Part shown: in pieces, positions 32,590-43,527 of the stretch
How the letters are laid out: every line of letters starts with the position of its first letter
Numbering within the stretch: position 1 is the stretch's first letter
Origin: Ehretia macrophylla
Taxonomy: Eukaryota > Streptophyta > Magnoliopsida > Boraginales > Ehretiaceae
Assembly (NCBI GenBank): GCA_037974665.1
Contig: CM075767.1
Coordinates: 88,314,644-88,378,643 of the forward strand
Direction: 5' to 3'
Length of the DNA: 64,000 bases
Translations under genes and position numbers: made by a program
The notes under the pieces: model-generated
Seen by the model: the letters and a program-made list of their open reading frames with translations, nothing else
Database searches by the model: none
Told to the model about the DNA's origin: nothing

Positions 32590-32708
32590 AGGTGAGATCA
32601 TACCAGCACTAATGTACCGGATCCCATCAGAACTTCGAAGTTAAGCGTCCTTGGGCGAGAGTAGTACTAGGATGGGTGACCCCCTGGGAAGCCCACGTGT
32701 TGCACCCC
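32590..32708 (+). rRNA. 5S rRNA: 5S rRNA gene, copy 38
   Basis: Full length. Start AGGTGAGATC, TGCACCGG to TGTACCGG, ACTCCG to ACTTCG, GCGTGC to GCGTCC, GTCCTCG to GCCCACG. C box intact. Upstream is ACTAATATATGAATTG, so the TATA-like element is shifted; -1 is T. Confidence 0.88.
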
Positions 32709-33265
32709 TTTTTCAAATTTTTTTGCCCTGGTTAGGGTTGTCAAGATACTTTATCCACCAAATCTCTATTACCGAATCCCACGGAACATTGGGCAAGACA
32801 ACTTCGCTTCACGTAGAGGCCGGGCCCGGAAACCGAGGGCGTAGGGTTTGTGACTAGGTATTCGTCACTCCAGTGTCCATAACTTTTGATCCGGAAGGAG
32901 TTACTCGGCGCACAGCCTACAGTTGCAACGCTCTCTGAGAGCTCTACGACGGGGCAGACAGCTTTCTCGCTGTGCCCATTTTTAGAGACCAAAATTGAAC
33001 GTTTTCATCAGTTTCAATCTACTTTTCTTCATTTGCTCTGTTTTTCTGTCCCGGATCGTACTTCGAGAGTTGATAAAAGGACGACAGCCTGACTCGCAGG
33101 ACATCAGAGGGCCCTACAACGTGTTGATATCACGTATTGCGAGGATGCCGCGTTGTTGAAGCGGATGGGTTGTCGTTAAGCCCATTGGGCCTTTTGAATG
33201 GGCCATCTCCCTAGACTGGCACTGTGAACCGTTAACAAATAAAGGAATTGTGCCCTCAACATGAC

Positions 33266-33380
33266 AAGTGCGATCATACCAGCACTAATGCATTGGATCC
33301 CATCAGAACTCTGAAAGCGTGCTAGGGCGAGAGTAGTACTAGGATGGGTGACCCCCTGGGAAGTCCTTGTGTTACACCAC
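33266..33380 (+). pseudogene. 5S rRNA: 5S rRNA gene, copy 39, 4-base deletion in the A box
   Basis: 115 bases. ACTCCGAAGTTAAGCG is ACTCTGAAAGCG, so four bases around GTTA are missing from the A box and helix III region. Also GGGTGC to AAGTGC, CACCGG to CATTGG, CTTGGG to CTAGGG, TCCTCG to TCCTTG, TTGCACCCC to TTACACCAC. TATA-like element is AAATAAAGG. Likely non-functional. Confidence 0.82.
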
Positions 33381-33936
33381 CTTTTCAATTTTTTTAGCCC
33401 TGGTTAGGGTTGCCGAGATACTTTTTCCACCAAATCTCTATTACCGAATCCCACAAAACATTGGGCAAGACAACTTCGCTTCACGTAGAGGCCGGGCCCG
33501 TTAACCGAGGGCGTAGGGTTTGTGACCAAGTCTTCGTCGCTCCGGTGCCCATAACTTTTGATCCGGAAGGAGTTACGCGGCGCACAGCATACCGTTGCAA
33601 AGCTCTATAAGAGCTCTACGACGGGGCAGCCAGCTTGCTCGCTTTGCCCCTTTTTGGAGCCCAAAATTGAACATTTTCATCAGTTTTAGTCTACTTTTCT
33701 TCTTTTGTTCTGTTTTTTCGTCCCAAATCGTACGTCGTGAGCTGTTAAAAGGACGACAACTGACTCGCGGTACATCAGAGGGCCCTAAAATGTGTCGATA
33801 TAACGTCTTGCGAGGATGCTGTGTTGTTGAAGCGGATGGGTTGTCGTTAAGCCCATTGGACCTTTTGAATGGGCCATCTCTATAGGCTAGAACTGTGAAC
33901 CGTTAACACATATAAGAATTGTGCCCTCAACATGAT

Positions 33937-34055
33937 GGGTGAGATCATACCAGCACTAATGTACCGGATCCCATCAGAACTCCGAAGTTAAGCGTCCTTG
34001 GGCGAGAGTAGTACTAGGATGGGTGACCCCCTGGGAAGCCCACGTGTTGCACCCC
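33937..34055 (+). rRNA. 5S rRNA: 5S rRNA gene, copy 40
   Basis: Five changes: TGCGATC to TGAGATC, TGCACC to TGTACC, GCGTGC to GCGTCC, GTCCTCG to GCCCACG. C box intact. Same allele as copy 38 with a consensus start. Upstream CATATAAG; -1 is T. Confidence 0.91.
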
Positions 34056-34613
34056 TTTTTCAAATTTTTTTGCCCTGGTTAGGGTTGCCAAGATACTTTA
34101 TCCACCAAATCTCTATTACCAAATCCCACGGAACATTGGGCAAGACAACTTCACTTCACTTAGAGGTCGGGCCCGCAAACCGAGGGCGTAGGGTTTGTGA
34201 CCAGGTCTTCGTCGCTCCGGTGCCCATAACTTTTGATCCGTAAGGAGTTACGCGGGGCACAGCATACCGTTGCAAAGCTCTCTGAGACCTCTACGACGGG
34301 GGCAGCCAACTTGCTTGCTGTGCCCATTTTTGGAGCCCAAAATTGAACGTTTTCATCAGTTTCAGTCTACTTTTCTTCTTTTGTTCTTTTTTTTCATCCT
34401 GAATTGTACGTGGTGAGTTGTTAAAAGGACGACAACCTGACTCGCGGTACATCAGAGGGCCCTACAATGTGTCGATATCACGTCTTGCGAGGATGCTGCG
34501 TTGTTGAAGTGGACGGGTTGTCGTTAAGCCCATTGGACCTTTTGAATGGGCCATCTCTATAGGCTGGAACTGTGAACCGTTAACACATATAAGAATTGTG
34601 CCCTCAACATAAC

Positions 34614-34732
34614 GGGTGAGATCATACCAGCAGTAATGCACCGGATCCGATCAGAACTCCGAAGTTAAGCGTCCTTGGGCGAGAGTAGTACTTGGATGGG
34701 TGAACCCCTGGGAAGTCCTCGTGTTGCACCCC
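34614..34732 (+). rRNA. 5S rRNA: 5S rRNA gene, copy 41
   Basis: Full length. TGCGATC to TGAGATC, GCACTAAT to GCAGTAAT, GATCCCATC to GATCCGATC, GCGTGC to GCGTCC, ACTAGG to ACTTGG, TGACCCCC to TGAACCCC. Upstream CATATAAG and CATAAC. Confidence 0.89.
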
Positions 34733-35290
34733 ATTTTCAATATTTTTTGCCTGTGTTAGGGTTGGCAAGATACTTTATCCACCAAATCTCTATTACCGAA
34801 TCCCACGGAACATTGGGCAAGACAACTTCGCTTCACGTAGAGGCCGGGCCTGCAAACCGGGGGCGTAGGGTTTGTGACCTGGTCTCTGTCGCTCCGGTGC
34901 CCATAATTTTTTATTCGTAAGGAGTTACACAGCGCACAGCATACCGTTGCAAAGCTCTCTGAGAGCTCTACGATGGGGGCAGCCAGCTTGCTCGCTGTGC
35001 CACTTTTTGGAGCCCAAAATCGAACGTTTTCATCAATTTCAGACAACTTTTCTTCTTTTGCTCTGTTTTTCCGTCCCGGATTGTACGTCGTGAGCTGTTA
35101 AAAGGACGACAACTTGACTCGTGGGAGATCAGAGGGCCCTACATCATGTCGATATCACGTCTTGCGAGGATGCTGCGTTGTTGAAGCGGATGGGTTGTCG
35201 TTAAGCCGATTAGGCCTTTTGAATAGGCCATCTCTCTAGGCTGGGACTATGAACCGTTAACACATATAGTAATTGTGCCCTCAACATGAC

Positions 35291-35409
35291 GGCTGCGATC
35301 ATACCAGCAATAATGCACCGGATCCCATCAAAACTCCGAAGTTAAGCGTGCTTGGGCGAGAGTAGTACTTGGATTGGTGACCCCCTGGGAAGTCCTAGTG
35401 TTGCACTCG
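35291..35409 (+). rRNA. 5S rRNA: 5S rRNA gene, copy 42
   Basis: Full length. GGGTGC to GGCTGC, GCACTAAT to GCAATAAT, CAGAAC to CAAAAC, ACTAGGATGGG to ACTTGGATTGG in the C box, CTCGTG to CTAGTG, CACCCC to CACTCG. A box intact. Its spacer is cut at 35647 by the retroelement. Confidence 0.89.
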
Positions 35410-35649
35410 CTTTTCAATTTTTTTTGCCCTGGTTAGGGTTGCCAAGATACTTTATCCACCAAATCTCTATTACAGAATCCCACGGAACATTGGGCAACAC
35501 AACTTTGCTTCACTTAGAGGTCGGGCCCGCAAACCGAGGGCGTAGGGTTTGTGACCAGGTCTTCGTCGTTCCGGTGCCAATAACTTTTGATCCGTCAGGT
35601 ATTTCGTACGTCACAGCATACCGTTGCAAAGCTCTCTGAGACCTCTATA

Positions 35650-35900
35650 TGTTGATATGTTTATGTGATTAATTTACTTATGTGTCTAACTTTCTATGTG
35701 ACCAGTATGCCTTGTGTGTTAAGTGAACTAATGTGGTCAATATGTTTTATGTGATAACGTGCTATACGTACTCAATGTGTTGTAATTAATGTGCATTATG
35801 TGATTAATGTGCATTATGTGATTAATGTGTATTATGTGACAATTGTGTTTTATGTGATCAAAGTGCCTTATGTGAAGGTTGTTGCTTATGTGACTTTAAT
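35650..35900 (+). repeat. Degenerate ATTAATGTGCATTATGTG repeats
   Basis: An 18-bp unit is repeated almost perfectly three times around 35784-35838 and in decayed form on both sides (TTATGTGAT, AATGTG, GTGCCTTATGTGA). No coding potential seen. Confidence 0.75.
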
Positions 35901-38212
35901 TGTTTATAACTTACTTCTGTGATATAACCTGTTTATGTGTTGTTGGCTTCTTATATGCTGAATTGTGTGTTATGTGATAATGTTATATTATATGATAATC
36001 ATGCATTACGTTGTACCTATTTTCATGTGATGTAATTGTATATATTCTATAACTGTGGGTGATTCTTTTAGGTGAAGTAAGGATGACTGCTCGAGTTTTC
36101 AGAAATAGAGGTAGGCCATGATTTTGAATTATTATTATTCTAGAAGTTTATCAGTTAGATTTTAATTGTTATGTTTATGGATTTTAGTTTCGGCTTAGTG
36201 GATTGATCTTGATGTTCCTTTAGCGAGAATGAAGTTGTTCGAGGAAATAGCAATGTATCTTGATGATTATAATTACTTTTGTTGCCATGTTTAACTTGTT
36301 ATTACTTGGAGATGGATCATAAGTTGAGGTTTCCGTGAGTTTATCATTAGACACTTTTGGAGTCTCAACTCAGACTATGCTTTCTTGAGATCATTTTAGA
36401 ATGAATTTATTTGAGGAATTAGTGATGTATATTTGTGAATGGAATGAAGTGTAGTATAACATGTGAGTGTTTCTACTATTTGGGATTGCTATATTATTAA
36501 TGGATATTTTGGAGTTTTGATCTTTAAATCTTGGAGACAATTAGAGTGATTCCTGACTAAAGTTATTTTATTCAAAGATGTAATTGTTGGGAGATAGAAT
36601 TATTTGAGGAAATAAGAATGCATTTTGATGACTGAACATTTACTTACCTACGTCAAGATTTTGAGTTCTAGGTGGTATGACTTTCTAAATTGTTGATTGG
36701 GGATTCTCTTGTGTTATAATGGGTTAGTATGAATCTGTATTGTGTTATCAGATTTTGGAGTCTTCATTAGTTAATCTTGTTGGGTAATCGGTGATTTATC
36801 TTGTTTAGTGATTGGTCTGGTACGGAATGTAAAATTTTGGAGTGATTTATCTTGTTTGGTGATTGTTATCACACCTTAGGTTCTCTAGATCTCCTTAGTG
36901 TCTTGTTTTGGAGGAAGATAGATTGTAGGATTTGACTTGTTGGTATTTAAATGTGTAGGTGGGACACCCCCTTTGTGCTTCCTATTCTATTGGTCTTATT
37001 ATTCTTTTCTACTCTATTCTCACTTATTTGAGAGAGAGTTACACTTTTCTAGCCTGTCAATTGTTTCTTGAAAGTTTGCTTATTGGATTAATGGATCCTA
37101 TACTCATTTGACATTGTTTCTATTCTTAACATTCATATTTGCTTCTTATAGCAATGTCACTTATTGGAGTTAAGGTTTGAGACTTCTATATTTCATTCTA
37201 TATCTCCAGCCATTGATTTCAATATTTCATTTCATCCTATTACTATTCATTTGAAAGTAATTTTTCCTTTGGTATACCATTTTACTTGTTCGAATTCCAC
37301 TTGCTTGATGTACTCCCTACCTAAGTACATTATTGTCATTCTTGTTGATCCTTGTAATCCTATTGTTTCATTATTAAATCCTGAGCCATTACTTTGCTTG
37401 TAATTGCTCATTTAATATACTCAGCATTGTCCTTTCTTATTTATACTTCTTTGGTTTTTGCGTGCTGAGATACTCATTATCTTGACACTCATATTTTCTA
37501 TTGAATTAATCATCTCTTATTTCTTAATTTCATTTCGCCTCAAGTACAACCTACTTGTTGGTTCCTTGAACAATCATCGAGAATTGAAATATCTACTTGT
37601 TCAGGAATTTTTGTTCAACATACTCAGCACTGTTTTGACTCGTCATCATCCTTTGTTTGTACTTATTTAACTGATAGGTGCTGAGACATTTCTTATCTTA
37701 GTTATCATGCTTCTTTATTAAACTATTAGCCCCTTGACTCTCTAACCTGTTTCACATCTTGTTCACTTGATTGTTGGCTCGAATATGACTTTCCATATTC
37801 TTATTTCCTTGTAAATTTCATAAGAGCCATATTCTGACCAATGTCACTTTTGAGATATTTCCTTGATCAGTAATCATTCATGTTATCGTAAATGAGTTTT
37901 TAAACCCTCGGGGTGTTCATAGAGCTCTTTTGTGTAGTAGGGGATGATTGATAATTAGTGGTGTCATGCTAAGACTTTGGAGTTGTGATTTCTTTCATAT
38001 GCAATATGATATTAGGTAGGAGAGAATTATGAATTGAAGATTGTCTTGGAATTATGATCATCAACTTGCAGTCAACAGAGTTTGTTCTTTTGAGGTCTTT
38101 GGTTAGGTGTCATCCTAAGAGATAAATGAGAACTAAGAGAAGTATTGTTAAGTGTAACGATTGAGGATTTAATTGTCAGTCAGTTCGAGAATTGCGCGGA
38201 CGCAATTGTTTT

Positions 38213-38225
38213 AAGGAGGGGAGAA
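38213..38225 (+). other. Polypurine tract
   Basis: AAGGAGGGGAGAA stands directly before TGTGAAACCCC. A purine run touching the 3' LTR is the plus-strand primer of reverse transcription in LTR retrotransposons. It fixes the orientation as plus and the LTR start at 38226. Confidence 0.85.
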
Positions 38226-38789
38226 TGTGAAACCCCAGTTTTCGTCTTTACCTCGATTTGCGTGTCTTTGCCTCGATTTGCGTGAATTAACCTGTCTATG
38301 TGCTATATGGCTTATAATATTTTGATATTAATACTCCTAGAACATGCTAAATGTGCATTCATGAAATTTTCATAAAAAACGGAGTCAGAAATTTTATCAT
38401 CGATTTTTAGTGAATAGTATTTTCGAAACACGTCCGCTATAATTTTGAAAATGGTCTTTTTAACCCTTCTAGACCTAGTCCACGGACTTTAATAGACCTG
38501 TGTTTGATTAAAACGGTTTTAAAATCGGCTTAGGAATTTATTAGGGTTTTTACACCGACTTTTGCGAAAATCGAGTTTTAAGCCGACTCGGGTGAAATTG
38601 TTTGATTGTAAAACTTCTTGTCACCTAAAAATAACCTACTTGAGCTATCTTGGGTGTTGGATAATTGTTTTGAACATTGGTGATCAAGAAAATGCATTTA
38701 AAGTCAAGAAAACACTAAAAATAATTAGTTTCCACTTTGACTTTCTTTTATTTATTTGACCTTTGCTTAATATATCATCAACAAACATT

Positions 38790-38802
38790 AAAAAAAAAAA
38801 AA
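38790..38802 (+). repeat. A13 homopolymer in the LTR
   Basis: Thirteen A followed by GCAAAACACCACC. Low-complexity; its length could be an assembly uncertainty. Confidence 0.85.
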
Positions 38803-39639
38803 GCAAAACACCACCAAAAACACACACAAAACCGTGGTTCCTTGTAGGAGAAAGATGAAGGCATTTTTCAAAGGTTTTCAAGCATTTTTCACATAGATTT
38901 TGCAATTCAAGTCCAAATCACTTCATTCAAAGCTTGATTTCACTTGTTTGGCATCCATTCTACACATTTCTTGCATCAAAACACATCAAAGGTGAGAGAA
39001 AAATTCTAGATCTCAAAACTCATATTTTGTGTTTATGCGTATAAATAATTATTGAACCGTTAAAATGTTAATCTGATGTTAGATTATTGCTCCATGCATG
39101 CTAGGGATCATTTATATATAATCCTATGAGATTTGAACGGTTGTAGCATAATTATTATTTTTCGGGTATTTAAAGTTGAATAATTTGGTTAATGTTGATT
39201 ATTTTGAGTTGTGTTGATCGGAATCGATTGCCGTCGATTTCTAAATGTTTGATAATTACATGGTAGTGCCGTTGTAATGCCAAATTTTTGATTACGATGT
39301 CCGTGCTAAAATCCGGAAATTTTAGCCATGACACATTAGGGTTTTAGGGTTATTGAGCATGATTTGGATGTATTTTGGTTGGTTTCCGAGGGGACTAATG
39401 TAGTTGATTGAATGGGTGAGTGTTTGAAACTGATTTGGATTTGTTTGGATTAGTAGGATGTAAGATATGATTATTTGAAGTTTAGGTTATCTTTCTTTAA
39501 ATTGTTGAACTGAGCCTTAGTTGATTGGGTGTGGTTTGAGTGATTGAATTGTGAGTTGATGATGGGTAAACTAGGGTTCGATTGTGTGTTTAATGCATGT
39601 TCAGTTGGATGACCTACTTTGTCATCTAACCTAGTTATT

Positions 39640-39720
39640 TGTTGTTAAATTAATTATTGATGTTATTATGATGATAATATGATTATTGATGATTATTGAT
39701 TGATGATTGATGTCGGGAGA
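39640..39720 (+). repeat. AT-rich ATTGATGATTATT microrepeats
   Basis: Short repeats of ATTATTGATG and GATTGATTGATG over about 80 bp within the LTR. No function visible. Confidence 0.7.
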
Positions 39721-40157
39721 TAGGTAGTTCTCCTGACTGTCCTCCTGTGAATGATTAATGTTTATTATTATTGCTGAGTCTTTGGTATGTGTGTGCCACC
39801 TCTCGGGCAGCATCGGGCTATCGGGTTGATAACGGCATGACTACCAGAGACTGCCTCCAGCTCGCATGACGGAGGTGTCATAGAAGGAGAGGTTATTGGG
39901 GTACCTCGGGTGCGTGAGTTTATGGGAGTCACAAGAAGGCTGTTGTGATCGTGATGGCATTTGGAGCTACACCGACTAGTGTATCCTTTATTGAATGGTC
40001 ATTATAGATTATGTGATGATAGTATTATTGATGTTATTGTGTGTTTACTTGCTCAAAGGATTATTTCCAAGGAGTATAGTGAATACTGTTAGAGATCTAT
40101 TTGATCCTCACTGGGCTTATTTTATATAAGCTCACTCTCTATTATTGCATGCTTACA

Positions 40158-40250
40158 GGTGTACTTGAGCAAAATTACGGATACGTGCCTCAAGAAGCTG
40201 AGAATGTGCTTTATGTGGATGAGTCTTATGTTCCGGAGTCTTATCCTTGA
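40158..40250 (+). other. Short open frame after an acceptor-like site, third element
   Basis: After GCTTACAG the frame reads GVLEQNYGYVPQEAENVLYV, then DESYVPESYP, and stops at 40248-40250. Position and acidic character match the frame at 30546-30608, though the residues differ. Coding status unknown. Confidence 0.28.
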
Positions 40251-40732
40251 TATTGTATTGCTTTACTATCTTGTAAATTAACTTAGTAGACTTTCATATG
40301 CTTTGTAGTTCATAATGTAGAAGATGTTGAAAAGTTAATGAATTAGTCGATGTTGTCTTAGTAGCCTTTCTTGTGTTTATGATTAGGTTGCTAGATTGGC
40401 TCAATATGTTTTCGTAATGTATATTAAGGTTCATGTATTATATTGGAACGGAGGCGTATAACGAAGAACGTTTATTGTTTATTATGGTTATGATGTATGT
40501 TGTTATTTTATTGAGGAGTTGTTTGTTGTATGGTTTGTGGAGTTAATGTATGATGTCCTATTGAGGTTGGTTTAGAGCCTCGGTATCCTATTTACTATCC
40601 TTATACTGCCGAAATTCCGTTGCGTCCTGACTGATCATAGGAGGGGTCGAGTTGGGGCGTGACACCCTACAACATTTCGATATCACGTCTTGCGAGGATG
40701 CTGCATTGTTGAAGCGGATGGGTTGTCGTTAA

Positions 40733-40756
40733 GCCCATTGGGCCTTTTGAATGGGC
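40733..40756. repeat. Spacer dyad GCCCATT / AATGGGC, representative copy
   Basis: Inverted 7-base arms around a 10-base centre that includes GGGCC. The stretch lies about 85 bases upstream of each 5S start and is among the best kept parts of the spacer. TGGGCC/GGCCCA motifs are known plant promoter elements (site II type), so a role as a protein-binding site is possible. Confidence 0.6.
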
Positions 40757-40818
40757 CATCTCTCTAGGCTGGCACTGTGAACCGTTAACACATATAGGAA
40801 TTGTGCCCCCAACATGAC

Positions 40819-40937
40819 GGGTGCGATCATACCAGCACTAATGCACCGAATCCCATCAGAACTCCGAAGTTAAGCGTGCTTGGGTGAGAGTAGTACTAGG
40901 ATGGGTGACCCCCTGGGAAGTCCTTGTGTTGCACCCC
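40819..40937 (+). rRNA. 5S rRNA: 5S rRNA gene, copy 43, close to consensus
   Basis: Three changes: CCGGAT to CCGAAT, GGGCGAG to GGGTGAG in the intermediate element, TCCTCG to TCCTTG. A and C boxes intact; upstream GCCCTC is GCCCCC. Among the best candidates for a working gene. Confidence 0.94.
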
Positions 40938-41350
40938 TTTTTTTAATTTTTTTTTCCCCTGGTTAGGGTTGCCTAGATGCTTTATCCACCAAATCTCTAT
41001 TACCGAATCCCACGGAACATTGGGTAAGACAACTTCGCTTCAAGTAGAGGTCGGGCCCGCAAACCGAGGGCGTAGGGTTTGTGACAAGGTCTCCGTCGCT
41101 CCGGTGCCCATAATTTTTGATTCGTAAGAAGTTACACGGCGCACAGCATACCGTTGCAAAGCTCTCTGAGAGCTCTACGACGGGGGCAGCCAGCATGCTA
41201 GTTGTGCCCATTTTTGGAGCCCAAAATCGAACGTTTTCATCAGTTTCAGGCCACTTTTGTTCATTTGCTCTATTTTACTGTCCCGGATCGTATGTCGGGA
41301 GTTGTTAAAAGGACGACAACCAGACTTGCGGGACATTAGAGGGCCCTACA

Positions 41351-41367
41351 ACGTGTCGATATCACGT
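41351..41367. repeat. Spacer dyad ACGTG-TCGATAT-CACGT, representative copy
   Basis: Five-base inverted arms, each an ACGTG/CACGT half, around seven bases. It is found about 150 bases upstream of most 5S genes but is often broken by C/T changes (ATGTG, CACAT). Function unknown. Confidence 0.5.
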
Positions 41368-41497
41368 CTTGCGAGGATGCTGCGTTGTTGAAGCGGATGG
41401 GTTGTCGTTAAGCCCATTGGGCCTTTTGAATGGGCCATCTCTCTAGACTGGCACTGTGAACCGTTAACACATATAGAAATTGTGCCCTCAACATGAC

Positions 41498-41616
41498 GGG
41501 TGCGATCATACCAGCACTAATGCACCGGATCCCATCAGAACTCCGAAGTTAAGCGTGCTCGGGCGAGAGTAGTACTAGGATGGGTTACCTCCTGGGAAGT
41601 CCTCGTGTTGCATCCC
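41498..41616 (+). rRNA. 5S rRNA: 5S rRNA gene, copy 44
   Basis: Four changes: GCTTGGG to GCTCGGG, GGGTGACCC to GGGTTACCT in the C box region, GCACCC to GCATCC. TATA-like element CATATAGAAATT. Confidence 0.92.
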
Positions 41617-42173
41617 TTTTTCAATTTTTTTTGCCCTGGTTAGGGTTGCCAAGATACTTTATCCACCAAATCTCTATTACCGAATCCCACGGATCATTGG
41701 GCAAGACAACTTCGCTTCACGTAGAAGTCGGGCCTGCAAACCGAGGGCGTAGGGTTTGTGACCAGGTCTCTGTCGCTCTGGTGCCCATAACTTTTGATTC
41801 GTAAGGTGTTAAACGGTGCACAGCATACCGTTGCAAAGCTCTCTGAGAGCTCTACGACGGGGGCAGCGAGCTTGCTCGCTGTGCCCATATTTGGAGCCCA
41901 AAGTCGAACGTTTTCATCAGTTTCAAGCCACTTTTCTTGTTTTGCCCTATTTTTTCGTCTCGGATTGTACGTCGTGAGATGTTAAAAGGACGACAACCTG
42001 ACTCGCGGTATATCAGAGGGCCCTACAACGTGTCGATATCACGTCTTGCGAGGATGCTGCGTTGTCGAAGCGAATGGGTTTTTGTTAAGCCCATTGGCCT
42101 TTTGAATTGGCCATCTCTCTAGGCTGGGACTGTGAACCGTTAACACATATAGGAATTGTACCCTCAACATGAC

Positions 42174-42292
42174 GGGTGCGGTCATACCAGCACTAATGCA
42201 CCGGATCCCATCAGAACTCCTAAGGTAAGCGTGCTTGGGCGAGAGTAGTACTAGGATGGGTGACCCCCTCGGAAATCCTCGTGTTGTACCCC
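42174..42292 (+). rRNA. 5S rRNA: 5S rRNA gene, copy 45
   Basis: Full length. GCGATC to GCGGTC, CCGAAGTTAAG to CCTAAGGTAAG at the A box start, CCTGGGAAG to CCTCGGAAA, TTGCAC to TTGTAC. C box intact. Confidence 0.9.
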
Positions 42293-42850
42293 TTTTTCTA
42301 TTTTTTTTTCCCTGGTGAGGGTTGCCAAGATACTTTATCCACCAAATCTCTATTACCGAATCCCATGGAACATTGGGCCAGACAACTTCGCTTCTTGTAG
42401 AGGCTAGGCCCGCAAACCTAAGGCGTAGGATTTGTGACCAGGTCTCCATCGCTCCGGTGCCCATAACTTTTGATCCGTAAGGAGTTATGCGGCGCAAAGC
42501 ATACCGTTGCAAAGATCTCTGAGAGCTCTACGATGGGGGCAGCTAGGTTGCTCGTTGTGCCCATTTTTGGAGCCCAAAATTGAACGTTTCCATCAGTTTC
42601 AGCCCACTTTTGTTCTTTTGCACTATTTTTCCATCCCGGATTGTACGTCATGAGCTGTTAAAAGGACGACAACCTGACTCATGGGACATCAGAGGGCCCT
42701 ACAACGTGTCGATATCACGTCTTGCGAGAATGCTGCGTTGTTGAAGCGGAAGATTTGTCGTTAAGCCTATTGGGCCTTTTGAATGGGCCATCTCTACAGG
42801 CTGGGACAGTGAACCATTAACACATATAGGAATTGTGCCCTCAACATGAC

Positions 42851-42969
42851 GGGTGCGACCAAACCAGTACTAATGCACCTGATCCCATCAGAACTCCGAA
42901 GTTAAGCGTGCTTGGGCGAGAGTAGTACTAGGATGGGTGACCCCCTGGGAAGTCCTCGTGTTGCACCCC
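42851..42969 (+). rRNA. 5S rRNA: 5S rRNA gene, copy 46
   Basis: Five changes, all in the first 30 bases: GCGATCATACC to GCGACCAAACC, CAGCAC to CAGTAC, CACCGG to CACCTG-type. From base 31 to the end it is identical to consensus, with all internal promoter parts intact. Upstream element consensus. Confidence 0.93.
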
Positions 42970-43527
42970 CGTTTCAATTTTTTTTGCCCTGGTTAGGGTT
43001 GCCAAGATACTTTATCCACCAAATCTCTATTACTGAATCCCACGGAACATTGGGCAAGACAACTTCGCTTCACGTAGAGGCCGGGCCCGCAAACCAAGGT
43101 CGTCGGGTTTGTGACCTGGTCTCCATTGCTCCGGTGCCCATAACTTTTGATCCGTAAGGAGTTACACGGTGCACAGCATACCGTTGCAAAGCTCTCTGAG
43201 AGCTCTACGACGGGAGCAGCGAGCTTGCTCGCTGTGCCTGTTTTTGGAGCCCAAAATCGAATGTTTTCATCAGTTTCAGTCAACTTTCCTTCTTTTGCAC
43301 TGTTTTTTCGTCCCAGATCGTACTTCGTGAGATGCTAAAAGGACGACAACCTGACTTGCAGTACATCAGAGGGCCATACAATGTGTCGATATCATGTCTT
43401 GCGAGGATGCTGCGTTGTTGAAGTGGATGGGTTGTCGTTAAGCCCATTGGGCCTTTTGAATGGGCCATTTCTCTAGGCTGGGACTGTGAACCGTTAACAC
43501 ATATCGGAATTGTGCCCTCAGCATGAC

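Larger units (their letters stand above)
31239..35647 (+). repeat. 5S rDNA tandem array, block C
   Basis: The body of the interrupted 5S gene and six further full genes, in units of 671-677 bp. Units 32590 and 33937 are close copies, as is much of 34614: all read GTGAGATCAT at the start and GCGTCCTTGG in the A box, and the first two have CAAATTTTTTT after the gene. The last spacer ends at 35647, at the retroelement. No other gene seen. Confidence 0.95.
35648..38225 (+). mobile_element. 3' internal region of a truncated LTR retrotransposon
   Basis: AT-rich sequence unlike the 5S unit, between the broken spacer and the polypurine tract. It opens with degenerate ~18-bp repeats. I find no reading frame above about 80 codons and recognise no gag, protease, reverse transcriptase, RNase H or integrase motif, so it is either the non-coding 3' part or decayed. 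There is no 5' LTR and no target duplication. About 166 bp of 5S spacer (between GAGACCTCTA and CCCTACAAC) is missing across the element, so the left side was lost with flanking DNA. Confidence 0.75.
38226..40664 (+). mobile_element. 3' LTR of the truncated retrotransposon
   Basis: Length 2439 bp, starting TGTGAAACCCCAG after the polypurine tract and ending GAGTTGGGGCGTGACA, the same terminus as the solo LTR at 27660-31238. Further shared landmarks: two CCTCGATTTGCGTG units near the start, a donor-like AAAG/GTGAGA at 38992, a GGGCAGCATCGGGC...ATGACTACC stretch near 39806-39845 (compare 30160-30200), a CTCACTGGGCTT...GCTCACTCTC stretch near 40107-40138, and an acceptor-like CTTACAG at 40158. 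It is a related but distinct and shorter LTR family. 5S spacer resumes at 40665 with CCCTACAAC. Confidence 0.85.

Noticed and set aside
35784-35838. Possible CRISPR-like array from regularly spaced ATTAATGTGCATTATGTG
   Set aside because: The units abut directly with no unique spacers, and the context is a plant retroelement; it is a short tandem repeat.
37164-37670. Open frames of 70-79 codons in the retroelement internal region
   Set aside because: AT-rich, leucine/isoleucine-rich chance frames without recognisable retroelement motifs.
42039-42512. 157-codon minus-strand open frame
   Set aside because: It crosses spacer, the antisense of a 5S gene and more spacer. Its length comes from chance loss of stops in one unit, and neighbouring units do not keep the frame.
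42912-43157. Recurrent 81-codon open frame beginning MGESSTRMGDPLGS, present in dozens of units
   Set aside because: It starts inside the 5S gene (GGGCGAGAGTAGTACTAGGATGGG) and runs into the spacer. Its recurrence follows from the tandem repeat, not from protein selection, and it is broken by stops or shifts in many units.
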